Assembly: GCA_004005435.1 (NCBI GenBank)
Contig: RZWH01000002.1
Location: forward strand, 310,001-374,000
Direction: 5' to 3'
DNA from: Rhodobacteraceae bacterium CCMM004
Lineage (GTDB): Bacteria > Pseudomonadota > Alphaproteobacteria > Rhodobacterales > Rhodobacteraceae
DNA: 64,000 bases
In this document: piece after piece, positions 43,677 to 50,778 of the stretch
Position numbering within the stretch: position 1 is the stretch's first letter
Layout: every line of letters begins with the position of its first letter
Notes under the pieces: model-generated
The model's database searches: none
Seen by the model: the letters and a program-made list of their open reading frames with translations, nothing else
What the model was told of the DNA's origin: nothing
Position numbers and translations under genes: made by a program

Positions 43677-44756
43677 ATGAAGTATTCCGCCGCCCTCGCC
43701 GCGCTTCTCGCGGCCTCGCCCGCGCTGGCCGACCTCGACGCCGCCCGCGCGCTGGTCGAGCAGTATTCGGCCCTGCCCACCTTCGAGGCCCCAGGCGCGC
43801 CCTTCGACGCCCGCGCCTGCATGGCCGACAAGAAGATGTTCGTCATCCCGCTGACCAATGCCAACCCGTTCAATGCCGCCATATCCCAAGGCTTCGTCGA
43901 CGCCGCCGAGATGGTCGGCTTCGAGCTGCGCGACTGGGAGACGCAGATGGACCCGGCCGGCTGGATCCAGGGGATCAACACCGCCGTCGCCGAGGGCTAC
44001 GACCTGATCGACCTGCAAGGCGGCCTGCCGCCCGAGTTCGTCCAGCCCCAGGTGATGGAGGCGCAGGCCGCCGGGGTGAAGGTCACGGCGACCCACAACT
44101 GGGACGCCACCACGCAGGAGACCCCTGCCTTCATGGACGGCGCGGCCAACACCGACTACGTCACCATCGGCCAGATCATCGCCGCCTGGGCCATGGTTCA
44201 GACCGATGGGCAGGTCAACGCGCTGGTGCTGGGTCCGGACGAGATCACGCCCACCGCCCCCCTGCGCGACGCGATCATCGGCTATCTGGAGGCCAACTGC
44301 CCCGACTGCCAGACCCGCTATATCAACGTGCCGGTGAACGACTGGGCGACCCAAGGCCAGCCCGCGGTGCAGAACGCGCTGTTGCAGGATCCGTCGATCA
44401 ACTACGTCCTGCCGGTCTACGACTCGATGAGCCAGTTCATCGTGCCCGCGATCCAGATCGCCGGGTCGAATGCCAAGATCGTCAGCTACAACGGCACGCC
44501 CTTCGTCCTCGACATGATGCGCGACGGCGACATCGTGGAGATGAACGTGGGCGAATCTCTGGGCTGGGTCGGCATGGCCGGAACGGACGCCAACATGCGG
44601 CTGCTGTGCGGGCTGGAGCCCGTGACCAAGCTGAACACGCCGGCCTTCGTCTTCACCGACGAGAACGTGGCCACGGCCGGAACGCCTGCGACCTTCAACG
44701 ACGGCTACGGCGACGTGCACGTGCAGGGATTCCGCGACCTGTGGCAGCTCGACTGA
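43677..44756 (+). CDS. Ribose-type ABC importer, periplasmic binding protein
   Basis: 359 residues with an N-terminal signal peptide (MKYSAALAALLAASPALA). Peripla_BP_4 fold: MFVIPLTNANPFNAAISQGF, the WIQGINTAVAEGYDLIDLQG segment, VLGPDEITPTAPLRDAII and LQDPSINYVLPVYDSM. A cysteine pair NCPDCQ may form a disulphide. GGGAG lies ten bases before the ATG. The ~50-residue segment before the first strand is longer than in XylF. It belongs to the CUT2/simple-sugar importer class, but such systems also carry purines, nucleosides and autoinducer-2, so a heterocyclic substrate matching HyuAB is possible. Confidence 0.88.
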   Translation: MKYSAALAALLAASPALADLDAARALVEQYSALPTFEAPGAPFDARACMADKKMFVIPLTNANPFNAAISQGFVDAAEMVGFELRDWETQMDPAGWIQGINTAVAEGYDLIDLQGGLPPEFVQPQVMEAQAAGVKVTATHNWDATTQETPAFMDGAANTDYVTIGQIIAAWAMVQTDGQVNALVLGPDEITPTAPLRDAIIGYLEANCPDCQTRYINVPVNDWATQGQPAVQNALLQDPSINYVLPVYDSMSQFIVPAIQIAGSNAKIVSYNGTPFVLDMMRDGDIVEMNVGESLGWVGMAGTDANMRLLCGLEPVTKLNTPAFVFTDENVATAGTPATFNDGYGDVHVQGFRDLWQLD

Positions 44757-44826
44757 CCTGCGGGGGCGGGCCGGTGCCACGGGTATCGCCCGGCCCCGGG
44801 CCGGGCGGCGCCCAAACGGCGCGGCC

Positions 44827-46362
44827 ATGACGGCCCCGGCGCTCTCCATCCGCAACCTGTCCAAGCGCTTCGGCGGCGCGTTGGCGCTGGACGGGGTGTC
44901 TCTGGACGTGGGCCGGGGCGAGGTGCACGGGCTCCTCGGCTCGAACGGGTCGGGCAAGTCCACGCTGATCAAGATCCTCGCGGGCTTCCACGCGCCCGAG
45001 CCCGGCGCCGAGGTGCGCCTTTACGGCCAGACCGTGCCGCTGCCCCTGCCCGGCGCGGTGGCGCGGGCCCGTGGCCTCGCCTTCGTCCACCAGCATCTGG
45101 GCCTGATCCCGTCGCTGAGCGTGGCCGAGAACCTCTATCTCGGTCAGCTCGCGACCGCCGATACCTGGGCGCTGAACTGGCGCCGTCTGAATGCCCGCGC
45201 GGCCGCGACCTTCGCCGAGTTCGGCCTGGCGCTCGACCCGCGGGCCGAGGTGGCGCGGCTGAGCCCGGTGCAGCAGGCGTTGCTGGCCATCGTCCGCGCC
45301 TACGACGACTTGCGCCACGCGACCGAGGACCACGCCGACCGTCCCGGCGTCCTGATCCTGGACGAGCCGACGCCGTTCCTGCCGCGCGCGGGCGTCGAAC
45401 AGCTCTTCGGTCTGGTCCGCGCCTGCACCGCCACCGGCGCCAGCGCGATCTTTGTCAGCCACGACGTGGACGAGGTGCGCGAGATCACCGACCGCGCCAC
45501 CATCCTGCGCGACGGCCGCCTGATCGACACGGTCGAGACGGCGGCGACCTCGCACGACGCGCTGGTCGAGCGGATCGTGGGGCGGCAGGTCGCGGCCTAT
45601 CACTCGGCCCCGCGGCAGGCGACGGGCGCGCTGGCGCGGATCGAGGGGGCGGCGGGGCGCGGCGCCGGGCCGCTGACGCTGGAGGTCGGGCGGGGCGAGA
45701 TCCTCGGGCTGGCCGGGCTGATCGGGTCGGGCTTCGACGCGCTGCCGGCGCTGCTCTACGGCGATGGCGATGCGTCCGGGACGCTGAGGCTGGAGGGCGA
45801 CCGCATCGACCTGGCCACCCTCACCCCCGCGGGCGCCATGGCCCACGGCATCGCCTACCTGCCCGCCGACCGGCTGGGCCAGGCCGGGGTGGGCAGCCTG
45901 CCGGTGGCCGACAACGTATCCCTGCCCGTCTACGCGCGCCTGCGCGGGCGGCTGGGCCTGACCGACACCGCAGTCCGCGCCCATGCGGCCGAGCTGGGCG
46001 CGGCGGCGGGGGTCAAGCCGAACGTGCCCGCCCTGCCCCTCTCGGCGCTGTCGGGGGGCAACGCGCAAAAGGCGGTGCTGGCAAAGTGGCTCCAGACCGC
46101 GCCGCGGCTCCTGCTGCTGGACGAGCCGACGCAAGGGGTCGACGTTGGCGCGCGACAGGCGATCTGGGACGCGCTGGACCGGGCCGCGGCGCAGGGCGCG
46201 GGCATCGTCGTCGCCTCGACCGACTACGACCAGCTGGCGCAGCTAAGCCACCGCGTGCTGATCTTCGCCCGGGGGCAGATCGTGGATACGCTGTCGGGCG
46301 CCGCCCTGACCAAGGACACCATCGCCGAGCGGTGCTATCGCTCGACCAGCCGGACCGGATGA
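44827..46362 (+). CDS. Ribose-type ABC importer, double ATP-binding protein
   Basis: 511 residues, two fused ABC domains. The first has Walker A GSNGSGKST, a variant signature LSPVQQALLAI and Walker B VLILDEPTPFLP. The second has a degenerate Walker A (GLIGSGFDAL, lacking GKT/S) but a good signature LSGGNAQKAVLAKW and Walker B LLLLDEPTQGVDVG. One active and one degenerate site is normal for this class (RbsA/MglA type). The gene lies 70 bp after the binding-protein gene and 7 bp before the permease. Confidence 0.92.
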   Translation: MTAPALSIRNLSKRFGGALALDGVSLDVGRGEVHGLLGSNGSGKSTLIKILAGFHAPEPGAEVRLYGQTVPLPLPGAVARARGLAFVHQHLGLIPSLSVAENLYLGQLATADTWALNWRRLNARAAATFAEFGLALDPRAEVARLSPVQQALLAIVRAYDDLRHATEDHADRPGVLILDEPTPFLPRAGVEQLFGLVRACTATGASAIFVSHDVDEVREITDRATILRDGRLIDTVETAATSHDALVERIVGRQVAAYHSAPRQATGALARIEGAAGRGAGPLTLEVGRGEILGLAGLIGSGFDALPALLYGDGDASGTLRLEGDRIDLATLTPAGAMAHGIAYLPADRLGQAGVGSLPVADNVSLPVYARLRGRLGLTDTAVRAHAAELGAAAGVKPNVPALPLSALSGGNAQKAVLAKWLQTAPRLLLLDEPTQGVDVGARQAIWDALDRAAAQGAGIVVASTDYDQLAQLSHRVLIFARGQIVDTLSGAALTKDTIAERCYRSTSRTG

Positions 46363-46369
46363 CACGCCC

Positions 46370-47410
46370 ATGACCACGCCCGACCCCACCGAGGCCCGCA
46401 TCGCCGCGCTGGAGGCCAAGATCGCAAGGCTGGAGGGCGCGGTCGCCCCCCGCCCAGCCCCCGACTGGAAACATGGGGCCGAGCGCTTCGGCCTCGTCGG
46501 CGCGTGGGTGCTGATGATCCTGATCCTCGGCGCCTTCCGCCCGGACCAGATGTTCGCCTGGAACAGCTATGCCACCATGCTGGGGTCGAACGCGATGGTG
46601 GTGGTGCTGACGCTGGCGCTCATCGTGCCGCTGACCACCGGCGACTTCGACCTGTCGGTGGCCTCGGTCATGGGCCTGAGTTCCATGACGCTCGCGGTCC
46701 TGAACGTCCAGATGGGCATCCCCATCGTGCCGGCGATCCTGGTGGTGCTGGTGGTGGGGGCCATCGTCGGCGCGGTCAATGCGTTCTTCATCCTCTATTT
46801 CGGCGTGGCGTCGCTGATCGTGACGCTGGGCACGGGGTACTTCATCAACGGGGTGATCCTGTGGATCTCGAACTCGGGCACCATCGCGGGCGTGTCCATG
46901 GACCTCGTCCGCGCGGTGATCCTGACCCGGCTCTTCGGCATCCCCATCGGCTTCTACTACGCGCTGATCCTGGCGCTGGTCCTGTGGTACGTGTTCCAGC
47001 ACACCGCGCTCGGCCGCCGCCTGCTGTTCGTGGGCCGCGGGCGCGAGGTGGCGCGGCTGTCAGGCGTAAACGTCACGCGGATGCGCACCGGCGCGCTGAT
47101 CGCCTCGTCGGTGATCGCGGCCTTCGCGGGGGTCCTCTACACGGGGATGCGCGGGGCAGCCGACCCGTCCTCGGCGCTCGCCTTCCTCCTCCCCGCCTTC
47201 GCGGCGGCGTTCCTCGGCTCGACGGCGATCTATCCCGGCCGCTTCAACGCCCTGGGCAGCGTCGTCGCGGTCTACTTCCTTTCGACCGGCATCATGGGCC
47301 TGAACTTCCTCGGCGTCTCGTCCTTCGTCCAGAACCTGTTCTACGGCGGCGGGCTGGTCATCGCCGTGGCCATCAGTCAGCTGATCCGCGGCCGCCGCCC
47401 CATGGACTGA
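46370..47410 (+). CDS. Ribose-type ABC importer permease with N-terminal heptad segment
   Basis: 346 residues. About eight or nine membrane helices from residue ~40 on, with BPD_transp_2 motifs LALIVPLTTGDFDLSVASVM, FGVASLIVTLGTGYFINGVI and FVGRGREVARLSGVNVTRM. Before the first helix is a soluble segment RIAALEAKIARLE (10-22), a regular heptad coil closely resembling the one at the start of HyuA in the same operon. Only one permease gene is present, so the transporter should be a homodimer. It is the last gene of the run, followed by the second copy of the dispersed repeat. Confidence 0.9.
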   Translation: MTTPDPTEARIAALEAKIARLEGAVAPRPAPDWKHGAERFGLVGAWVLMILILGAFRPDQMFAWNSYATMLGSNAMVVVLTLALIVPLTTGDFDLSVASVMGLSSMTLAVLNVQMGIPIVPAILVVLVVGAIVGAVNAFFILYFGVASLIVTLGTGYFINGVILWISNSGTIAGVSMDLVRAVILTRLFGIPIGFYYALILALVLWYVFQHTALGRRLLFVGRGREVARLSGVNVTRMRTGALIASSVIAAFAGVLYTGMRGAADPSSALAFLLPAFAAAFLGSTAIYPGRFNALGSVVAVYFLSTGIMGLNFLGVSSFVQNLFYGGGLVIAVAISQLIRGRRPMD

Positions 47411-47420
47411 CCGCCGCCCT

Positions 47421-47478
47421 CCCCTTCATCTTGGCCCAAATACCCTGCAGGGGGTCCGGGGGACGCAAAGTCCCCCGG
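47421..47478. repeat. Dispersed intergenic repeat with hairpin, copy 2 (terminator)
   Basis: CCCCTTCATCTTGGC-C-CAAATACCC (47421-47445) matches copy 1 in 24 of 25 positions. A perfect 9-bp hairpin follows: CCGGGGGAC (47456-47464), loop GCAAA, GTCCCCCGG (47470-47478). It lies between the permease and the convergent DUF6505 gene and probably terminates both. Confidence 0.75.
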
Positions 47479-47501
47479 GCGGCCGCCACCGGGTGCGCCC
47501 G

Positions 47502-47978
47502 TCAGGTCGGATCGCCGTGGATCGCGAACTGCTCCAGCGCCGCCGGGTCGGCCTCGATCGCGCGATAGGTCTCGTGCACCCCCGCGTCGGTCAGCGTCCG
47601 CGCCACGGTCAACAGCGTGTTCGGCGCATGGTCGGCGCACAGAGCGGCCATCTGTGCCAGCTCCTCCGCCGCGACGGGGCGCGCGGCCTCCACCGACGGC
47701 GCGCCGTAAAGCGCGACGAAGTGCGCCGCCAGCCCCTCCTCCAGCGCCGCCAGCTCGGCCGGTTCGATCCGGGTCACGGCGACGAAGGTCACGCGGCCGA
47801 ACGTCTCCAGCCCCAGCCAGCCGTTGGCGAACGCCTGCTGCGCCTTGCCCGCCAGGTCCGCCTCGGTCCAGTTCGAGAACTCGAAACCGCCCGAGAGGCA
47901 CCATTCGCCGGTGCGCGCGGGGCTGCGGAATACGTTGCGGTCGCTTTCGTCGAAGTGGATGGCGCGGGCCAGCATCAT
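47502..47978 (-). CDS. DUF6505-type small protein of the formate dehydrogenase region
   Basis: 158 residues, no signal peptide or membrane helix. LARAIHFDESDRNVF and EWCLSGGFEFSNW are the most distinctive stretches; I recognise it mainly by position, as the last gene of the DUF6494-Mrp-ligase set seen beside fdh genes in Rhodobacterales. The first ATG overlaps the stop of the ligase-like gene (ATGA); a second ATG follows at once. Function unknown; a role in cofactor or cluster maturation of formate dehydrogenase is possible from context. Confidence 0.72.
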   Translation of the reverse strand: MMLARAIHFDESDRNVFRSPARTGEWCLSGGFEFSNWTEADLAGKAQQAFANGWLGLETFGRVTFVAVTRIEPAELAALEEGLAAHFVALYGAPSVEAARPVAAEELAQMAALCADHAPNTLLTVARTLTDAGVHETYRAIEADPAALEQFAIHGDPT

Positions 47979-48688
47979 GGCGCGGGGTCCTTCAAAAGCG
48001 TGGTCATCGGGATCAGGTGGGTGCCGTCGCCGTCGCGTAAGAGCATCCCGAAGCGTTCGTCGACGCCGACGAAGGTGCCGGACCGCCCGTCCTGCGCGGC
48101 GTCCTCGCCGACACCGTGGACCAGCGGCAGCCAGTCGGCGTGGACGGCGCGGCCGCCGCCCTCTTCCCACCGGGTGATCCAGACCAACATGTGGCGCACC
48201 CACGCCTCGATCAGCGCCACGGCCGTCACCTCGACGCAGCCTTCCTCGGACAGCGCGGTGGTGTCGGGATCGGTGCCGGGGTCGCGCCCCTCGGCCGTCA
48301 GCGCCATGTCCAGCGCCACGATCAGCCAGTCGGGCACCGCCTGTGCGTCGCGGGTGGAGGCCGCCATCGACAGCCGCCCGGCACGCGCGCCGTTGACCCG
48401 CACGGCGCCGTCCCAGTCCAGATGCACCGCGACCTCCGGCGGGGCGAGCGCGCCCAGCGCGTTCTGAACCCCGATCCCCGCCACGGGCAACATCGCCACG
48501 GCATCGGCCAGCGGCACCTCGGGCGCCAGCACCACCGCCGCCGACAGGTGCTGCGCGTCCGCCGACCACACCGTCAGCCCGGCGTCGCAGCCCAGCGCGG
48601 CCTGCGCCATGGCGTCGGCCAGGGGCGTCCGGCCCGGCCCGGCCTCGGCCGCCCCGAACAGGGGCGGCAGGCGCGGCGCCTCGCTCAT
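47975..48688 (-). CDS. Biotin/lipoate protein ligase-like protein (DUF4444 C-terminus)
   Basis: 237 residues. The N-terminal ~170 residues follow the BPL/LplA core loosely: a hydrophobic strand AAVVLAPEVPLADAVAMLPVAG, then VHLDWDGAVRVNGARAGRLS, in which the usual ligase lysine of the K-x-x-G motif is not evident. The C-terminal ~60 residues (WLPLVHGVGEDAAQ, GTFVGVDERFGMLLRDGDGT) resemble the small C-terminal domain of this group. Activity as a true ligase is doubtful. It overlaps both neighbours by four bases, so all four proteins of the set are made together. Confidence 0.72.
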   Translation of the reverse strand: MSEAPRLPPLFGAAEAGPGRTPLADAMAQAALGCDAGLTVWSADAQHLSAAVVLAPEVPLADAVAMLPVAGIGVQNALGALAPPEVAVHLDWDGAVRVNGARAGRLSMAASTRDAQAVPDWLIVALDMALTAEGRDPGTDPDTTALSEEGCVEVTAVALIEAWVRHMLVWITRWEEGGGRAVHADWLPLVHGVGEDAAQDGRSGTFVGVDERFGMLLRDGDGTHLIPMTTLLKDPAP

Positions 48689-49746
48689 GCGTTGCCGCCC
48701 GCCACCAGCGTCCGCGCCACCTGGCGGAAGGCCGCGGCCTGAGGGCTGTCGGGCTTGGTCACGACTATGGGCGCGCCGCCGTCCGCCGCCACCCGGATGT
48801 CGAGATGCAGAGGCACCTCGGCCAGCAGGGGCACGCCCATCTTCTCGGCCTCGGCCGCCACGCCGCCGTGGCCGAAGATGTGCTCCTCGTGCCCGCAGTT
48901 CGAGCAGACATGGGTGGACATGTTCTCGATCAGCCCGAGGATCGGCACGTTGAGCTGGTTGAACATGTCGATCCCCTTGCGCGCGTCGATCAGCGCCACG
49001 TCCTGGGGGGTCGAGACGACGATGGCGCCGGTGACGTGGGACTTCTGCGCCAGCGTCATCTGCACGTCGCCGGTGCCGGGCGGCAGGTCGACGATCAGCA
49101 CGTCCAGCGCTCCCCACTGCACCTGGGTCAGCATCTGTTGCAGCGCGCCCATCAGCATCGGCCCGCGCCAGACCACCGCCTGCCCCTCGTTCACCATCAG
49201 GCCGAGGCTCATCATGGTGACGCCGTGGTTGCGCATGGGCAGGATGGTCTTGCCGTCGGGGCTGGCCGGGCGGCCGGAGACGCCCATCATCCTGGGCTGG
49301 CTGGGGCCGTAGACGTCGGCGTCGAGCAGGCCCACGCGCCGCCCCTCGGCCGCCAGGGCGCAGGCGAGGTTGGCCGACACCGTGGACTTGCCCACGCCGC
49401 CCTTGCCGGAGGCGACGGCGACGATCCGGTCCACGCCCGGCAGCTCCTGCGGCCCCTGCGGCGCGGCCTTGCGCGGCTTGAGCTCGGGCGGGGCCTTGGG
49501 CGTCTGGTGCGCGGTCAGCACGGCCGAGACGCTCGACACGCCCGCCACCCGCCGCACAGCGGCCTCGGCGGCGTCGCGCGCCGGGCTCCACGCCTCGGCC
49601 GCGGCCGGGTCGATCTCCAGCACGAATCGCACCGCGCCGCCCTCGACGGTCAGCGCCCGCACCGCGCCCGAGGCCACCAGGTCGCCGCCGCCGGGCGCCT
49701 CGACGCCCTTGAGCGCCGTCAGAACGTCGTCGCGGGTGGCGGTCAT
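48685..49746 (-). CDS. apbC: Mrp/ApbC-type Fe-S cluster carrier ATPase
   Basis: 353 residues. An N-terminal DUF59/MIP18-like domain (VLTALKGVEAPGGGDLVASG) precedes the P-loop domain with the deviant Walker A VASGKGGVGKST, DADVYGPSQPRM, VIVDLPPGTGD and the C-x2-C motif CSNCGHEEHIFG used to hold a bridging [4Fe-4S] cluster. Such proteins deliver Fe-S clusters to client enzymes. Beside a formate dehydrogenase with many clusters, and translationally coupled to three locus-specific genes, this copy may be dedicated to that enzyme or its ferredoxin. Confidence 0.93.
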   Translation of the reverse strand: MTATRDDVLTALKGVEAPGGGDLVASGAVRALTVEGGAVRFVLEIDPAAAEAWSPARDAAEAAVRRVAGVSSVSAVLTAHQTPKAPPELKPRKAAPQGPQELPGVDRIVAVASGKGGVGKSTVSANLACALAAEGRRVGLLDADVYGPSQPRMMGVSGRPASPDGKTILPMRNHGVTMMSLGLMVNEGQAVVWRGPMLMGALQQMLTQVQWGALDVLIVDLPPGTGDVQMTLAQKSHVTGAIVVSTPQDVALIDARKGIDMFNQLNVPILGLIENMSTHVCSNCGHEEHIFGHGGVAAEAEKMGVPLLAEVPLHLDIRVAADGGAPIVVTKPDSPQAAAFRQVARTLVAGGNA

Positions 49747-49943
49747 GCGTCGCCCATGCCGCTGATCTTGCCCGTCACCACGTGTTCCAGGTCCAGCCCG
49801 TCGATGGTCAGCACCACCTTGGCGTCGAAGGTCCGCCCTTCGGTGCCGTGGACGTTGCGCATCGCCTCTTCGATGGCCTGCTGCGAGGTGACGCCCACCT
49901 GCTTGAGGAACTTGCGCATGGACATGTTGAAATCGTCGCTCAT
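49743..49943 (-). CDS. DUF6494-type small protein
   Basis: 66 residues: an N-terminal amphipathic helix (MSMRKFLKQVGVTSQQAIEE) and a C-terminal strand pair (FDAKVVLTIDGLDLEHVVTG). The ribosome site GGAGG lies eight bases before the ATG. It heads the coupled four-gene set, overlapping apbC by four bases. Small partner proteins of this kind accompany Mrp homologues at fdh loci; function unknown. Confidence 0.78.
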   Translation of the reverse strand: MSDDFNMSMRKFLKQVGVTSQQAIEEAMRNVHGTEGRTFDAKVVLTIDGLDLEHVVTGKISGMGDA

Positions 49944-50035
49944 CGGGGGGTCCTCCGGTCTCTACGATCTGGCGCTGTTGACGCGCCGCCTGCCCCGCAC
50001 CTAGGCTGGATTGCCGGAACGGAAAAGGGGCGCAG

Positions 50036-50770
50036 ATGCGGAAACGGCTGCTGGCCGCCGGGATATGGCTCGTCGCGGGGACCGCGGCGGCGGACGACAA
50101 GGCGATGACCCTGGCCGTCGATCCGGCGCTGGAACAGAGCGGGCTCACCGGCCACATCCTGCCGCGGTTCTCGCTCAAGACCGGCGTGCGCGTGGCGCTG
50201 GTGGCGGACGGGGCCGAGGCGGTGCTGGGCGCGGACGGCGGCACGCCCATCTTTCAGGGCGGCGGCACCGTCTATGGCCTGGCGCTGGCGGTGGCGGACG
50301 CCGACACCCGCCGGTTCGCCGACTGGCTGACCTCGGAGGTGGGCCGCCGGACGGTGGAAGGGTTCGCGCCCGAGGGCGGCCCGGGGTATACCTACGCCCT
50401 GGCGCGGGCGGCGGACACCGGCCCGGCGGCGCCCGAGGGCGACGCCGTCGCGGGGGCCGACCTGGCGCTCGCCCTCTGTGGCCGCTGCCACGTGGTGGGC
50501 GAGGTCAACCGCATGAAAGGGGTCGGCTCCACCCCGTCCTTCGCGCTCCTCAGGACGTTCCCCGACTGGCTCGGCCGGTTCCAGGCGTTCTATGCCCTCA
50601 AGCCGCATCCCGCCTTCACCCAGATCCCCGGGGTGACCGAGCCCTTCGACGACGGCAGCCCGCCGCCGATGGTGCCGGTGGAGATGGAGATGGACGACCT
50701 CGACGCGATCATCGCCTTCGTCGACGGGATCGCTCCGGCCGATCTGGGCGCGCCGCTCCAGTCGAACTGA
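50036..50770 (+). CDS. Cytochrome c with N-terminal binding-protein-like domain
   Basis: 244 residues. Signal peptide MRKRLLAAGIWLVAGTAAA. Residues ~25-125 (LEQSGLTGHILPRFSLKTGV, IFQGGGTVYGLALAVADADT, RFADWLTSEVGRRTVEGFAP) look like parts of a molybdate/tungstate-type periplasmic binding protein, but short of a full two-lobe fold. Residues ~140-244 are a class I cytochrome c with haem motif CGRCH (Cys148-His152) and late methionines (VPVEMEMDD) as possible axial ligand. Periplasmic. Divergent from DUF6494 (92 bp) and convergent with the ferredoxin (8 bp). It could accept electrons from, or serve metal supply to, the periplasmic formate dehydrogenase. Confidence 0.8.
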   Translation: MRKRLLAAGIWLVAGTAAADDKAMTLAVDPALEQSGLTGHILPRFSLKTGVRVALVADGAEAVLGADGGTPIFQGGGTVYGLALAVADADTRRFADWLTSEVGRRTVEGFAPEGGPGYTYALARAADTGPAAPEGDAVAGADLALALCGRCHVVGEVNRMKGVGSTPSFALLRTFPDWLGRFQAFYALKPHPAFTQIPGVTEPFDDGSPPPMVPVEMEMDDLDAIIAFVDGIAPADLGAPLQSN

Positions 50771-50778
50771 CCCCGCCA

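Noticed and set aside
44827-46362. Degenerate Walker A of the second ATPase domain as a damaged gene
   Set aside because: One degenerate nucleotide site is usual for double-domain CUT2-type ATPases; the rest of the domain is intact.
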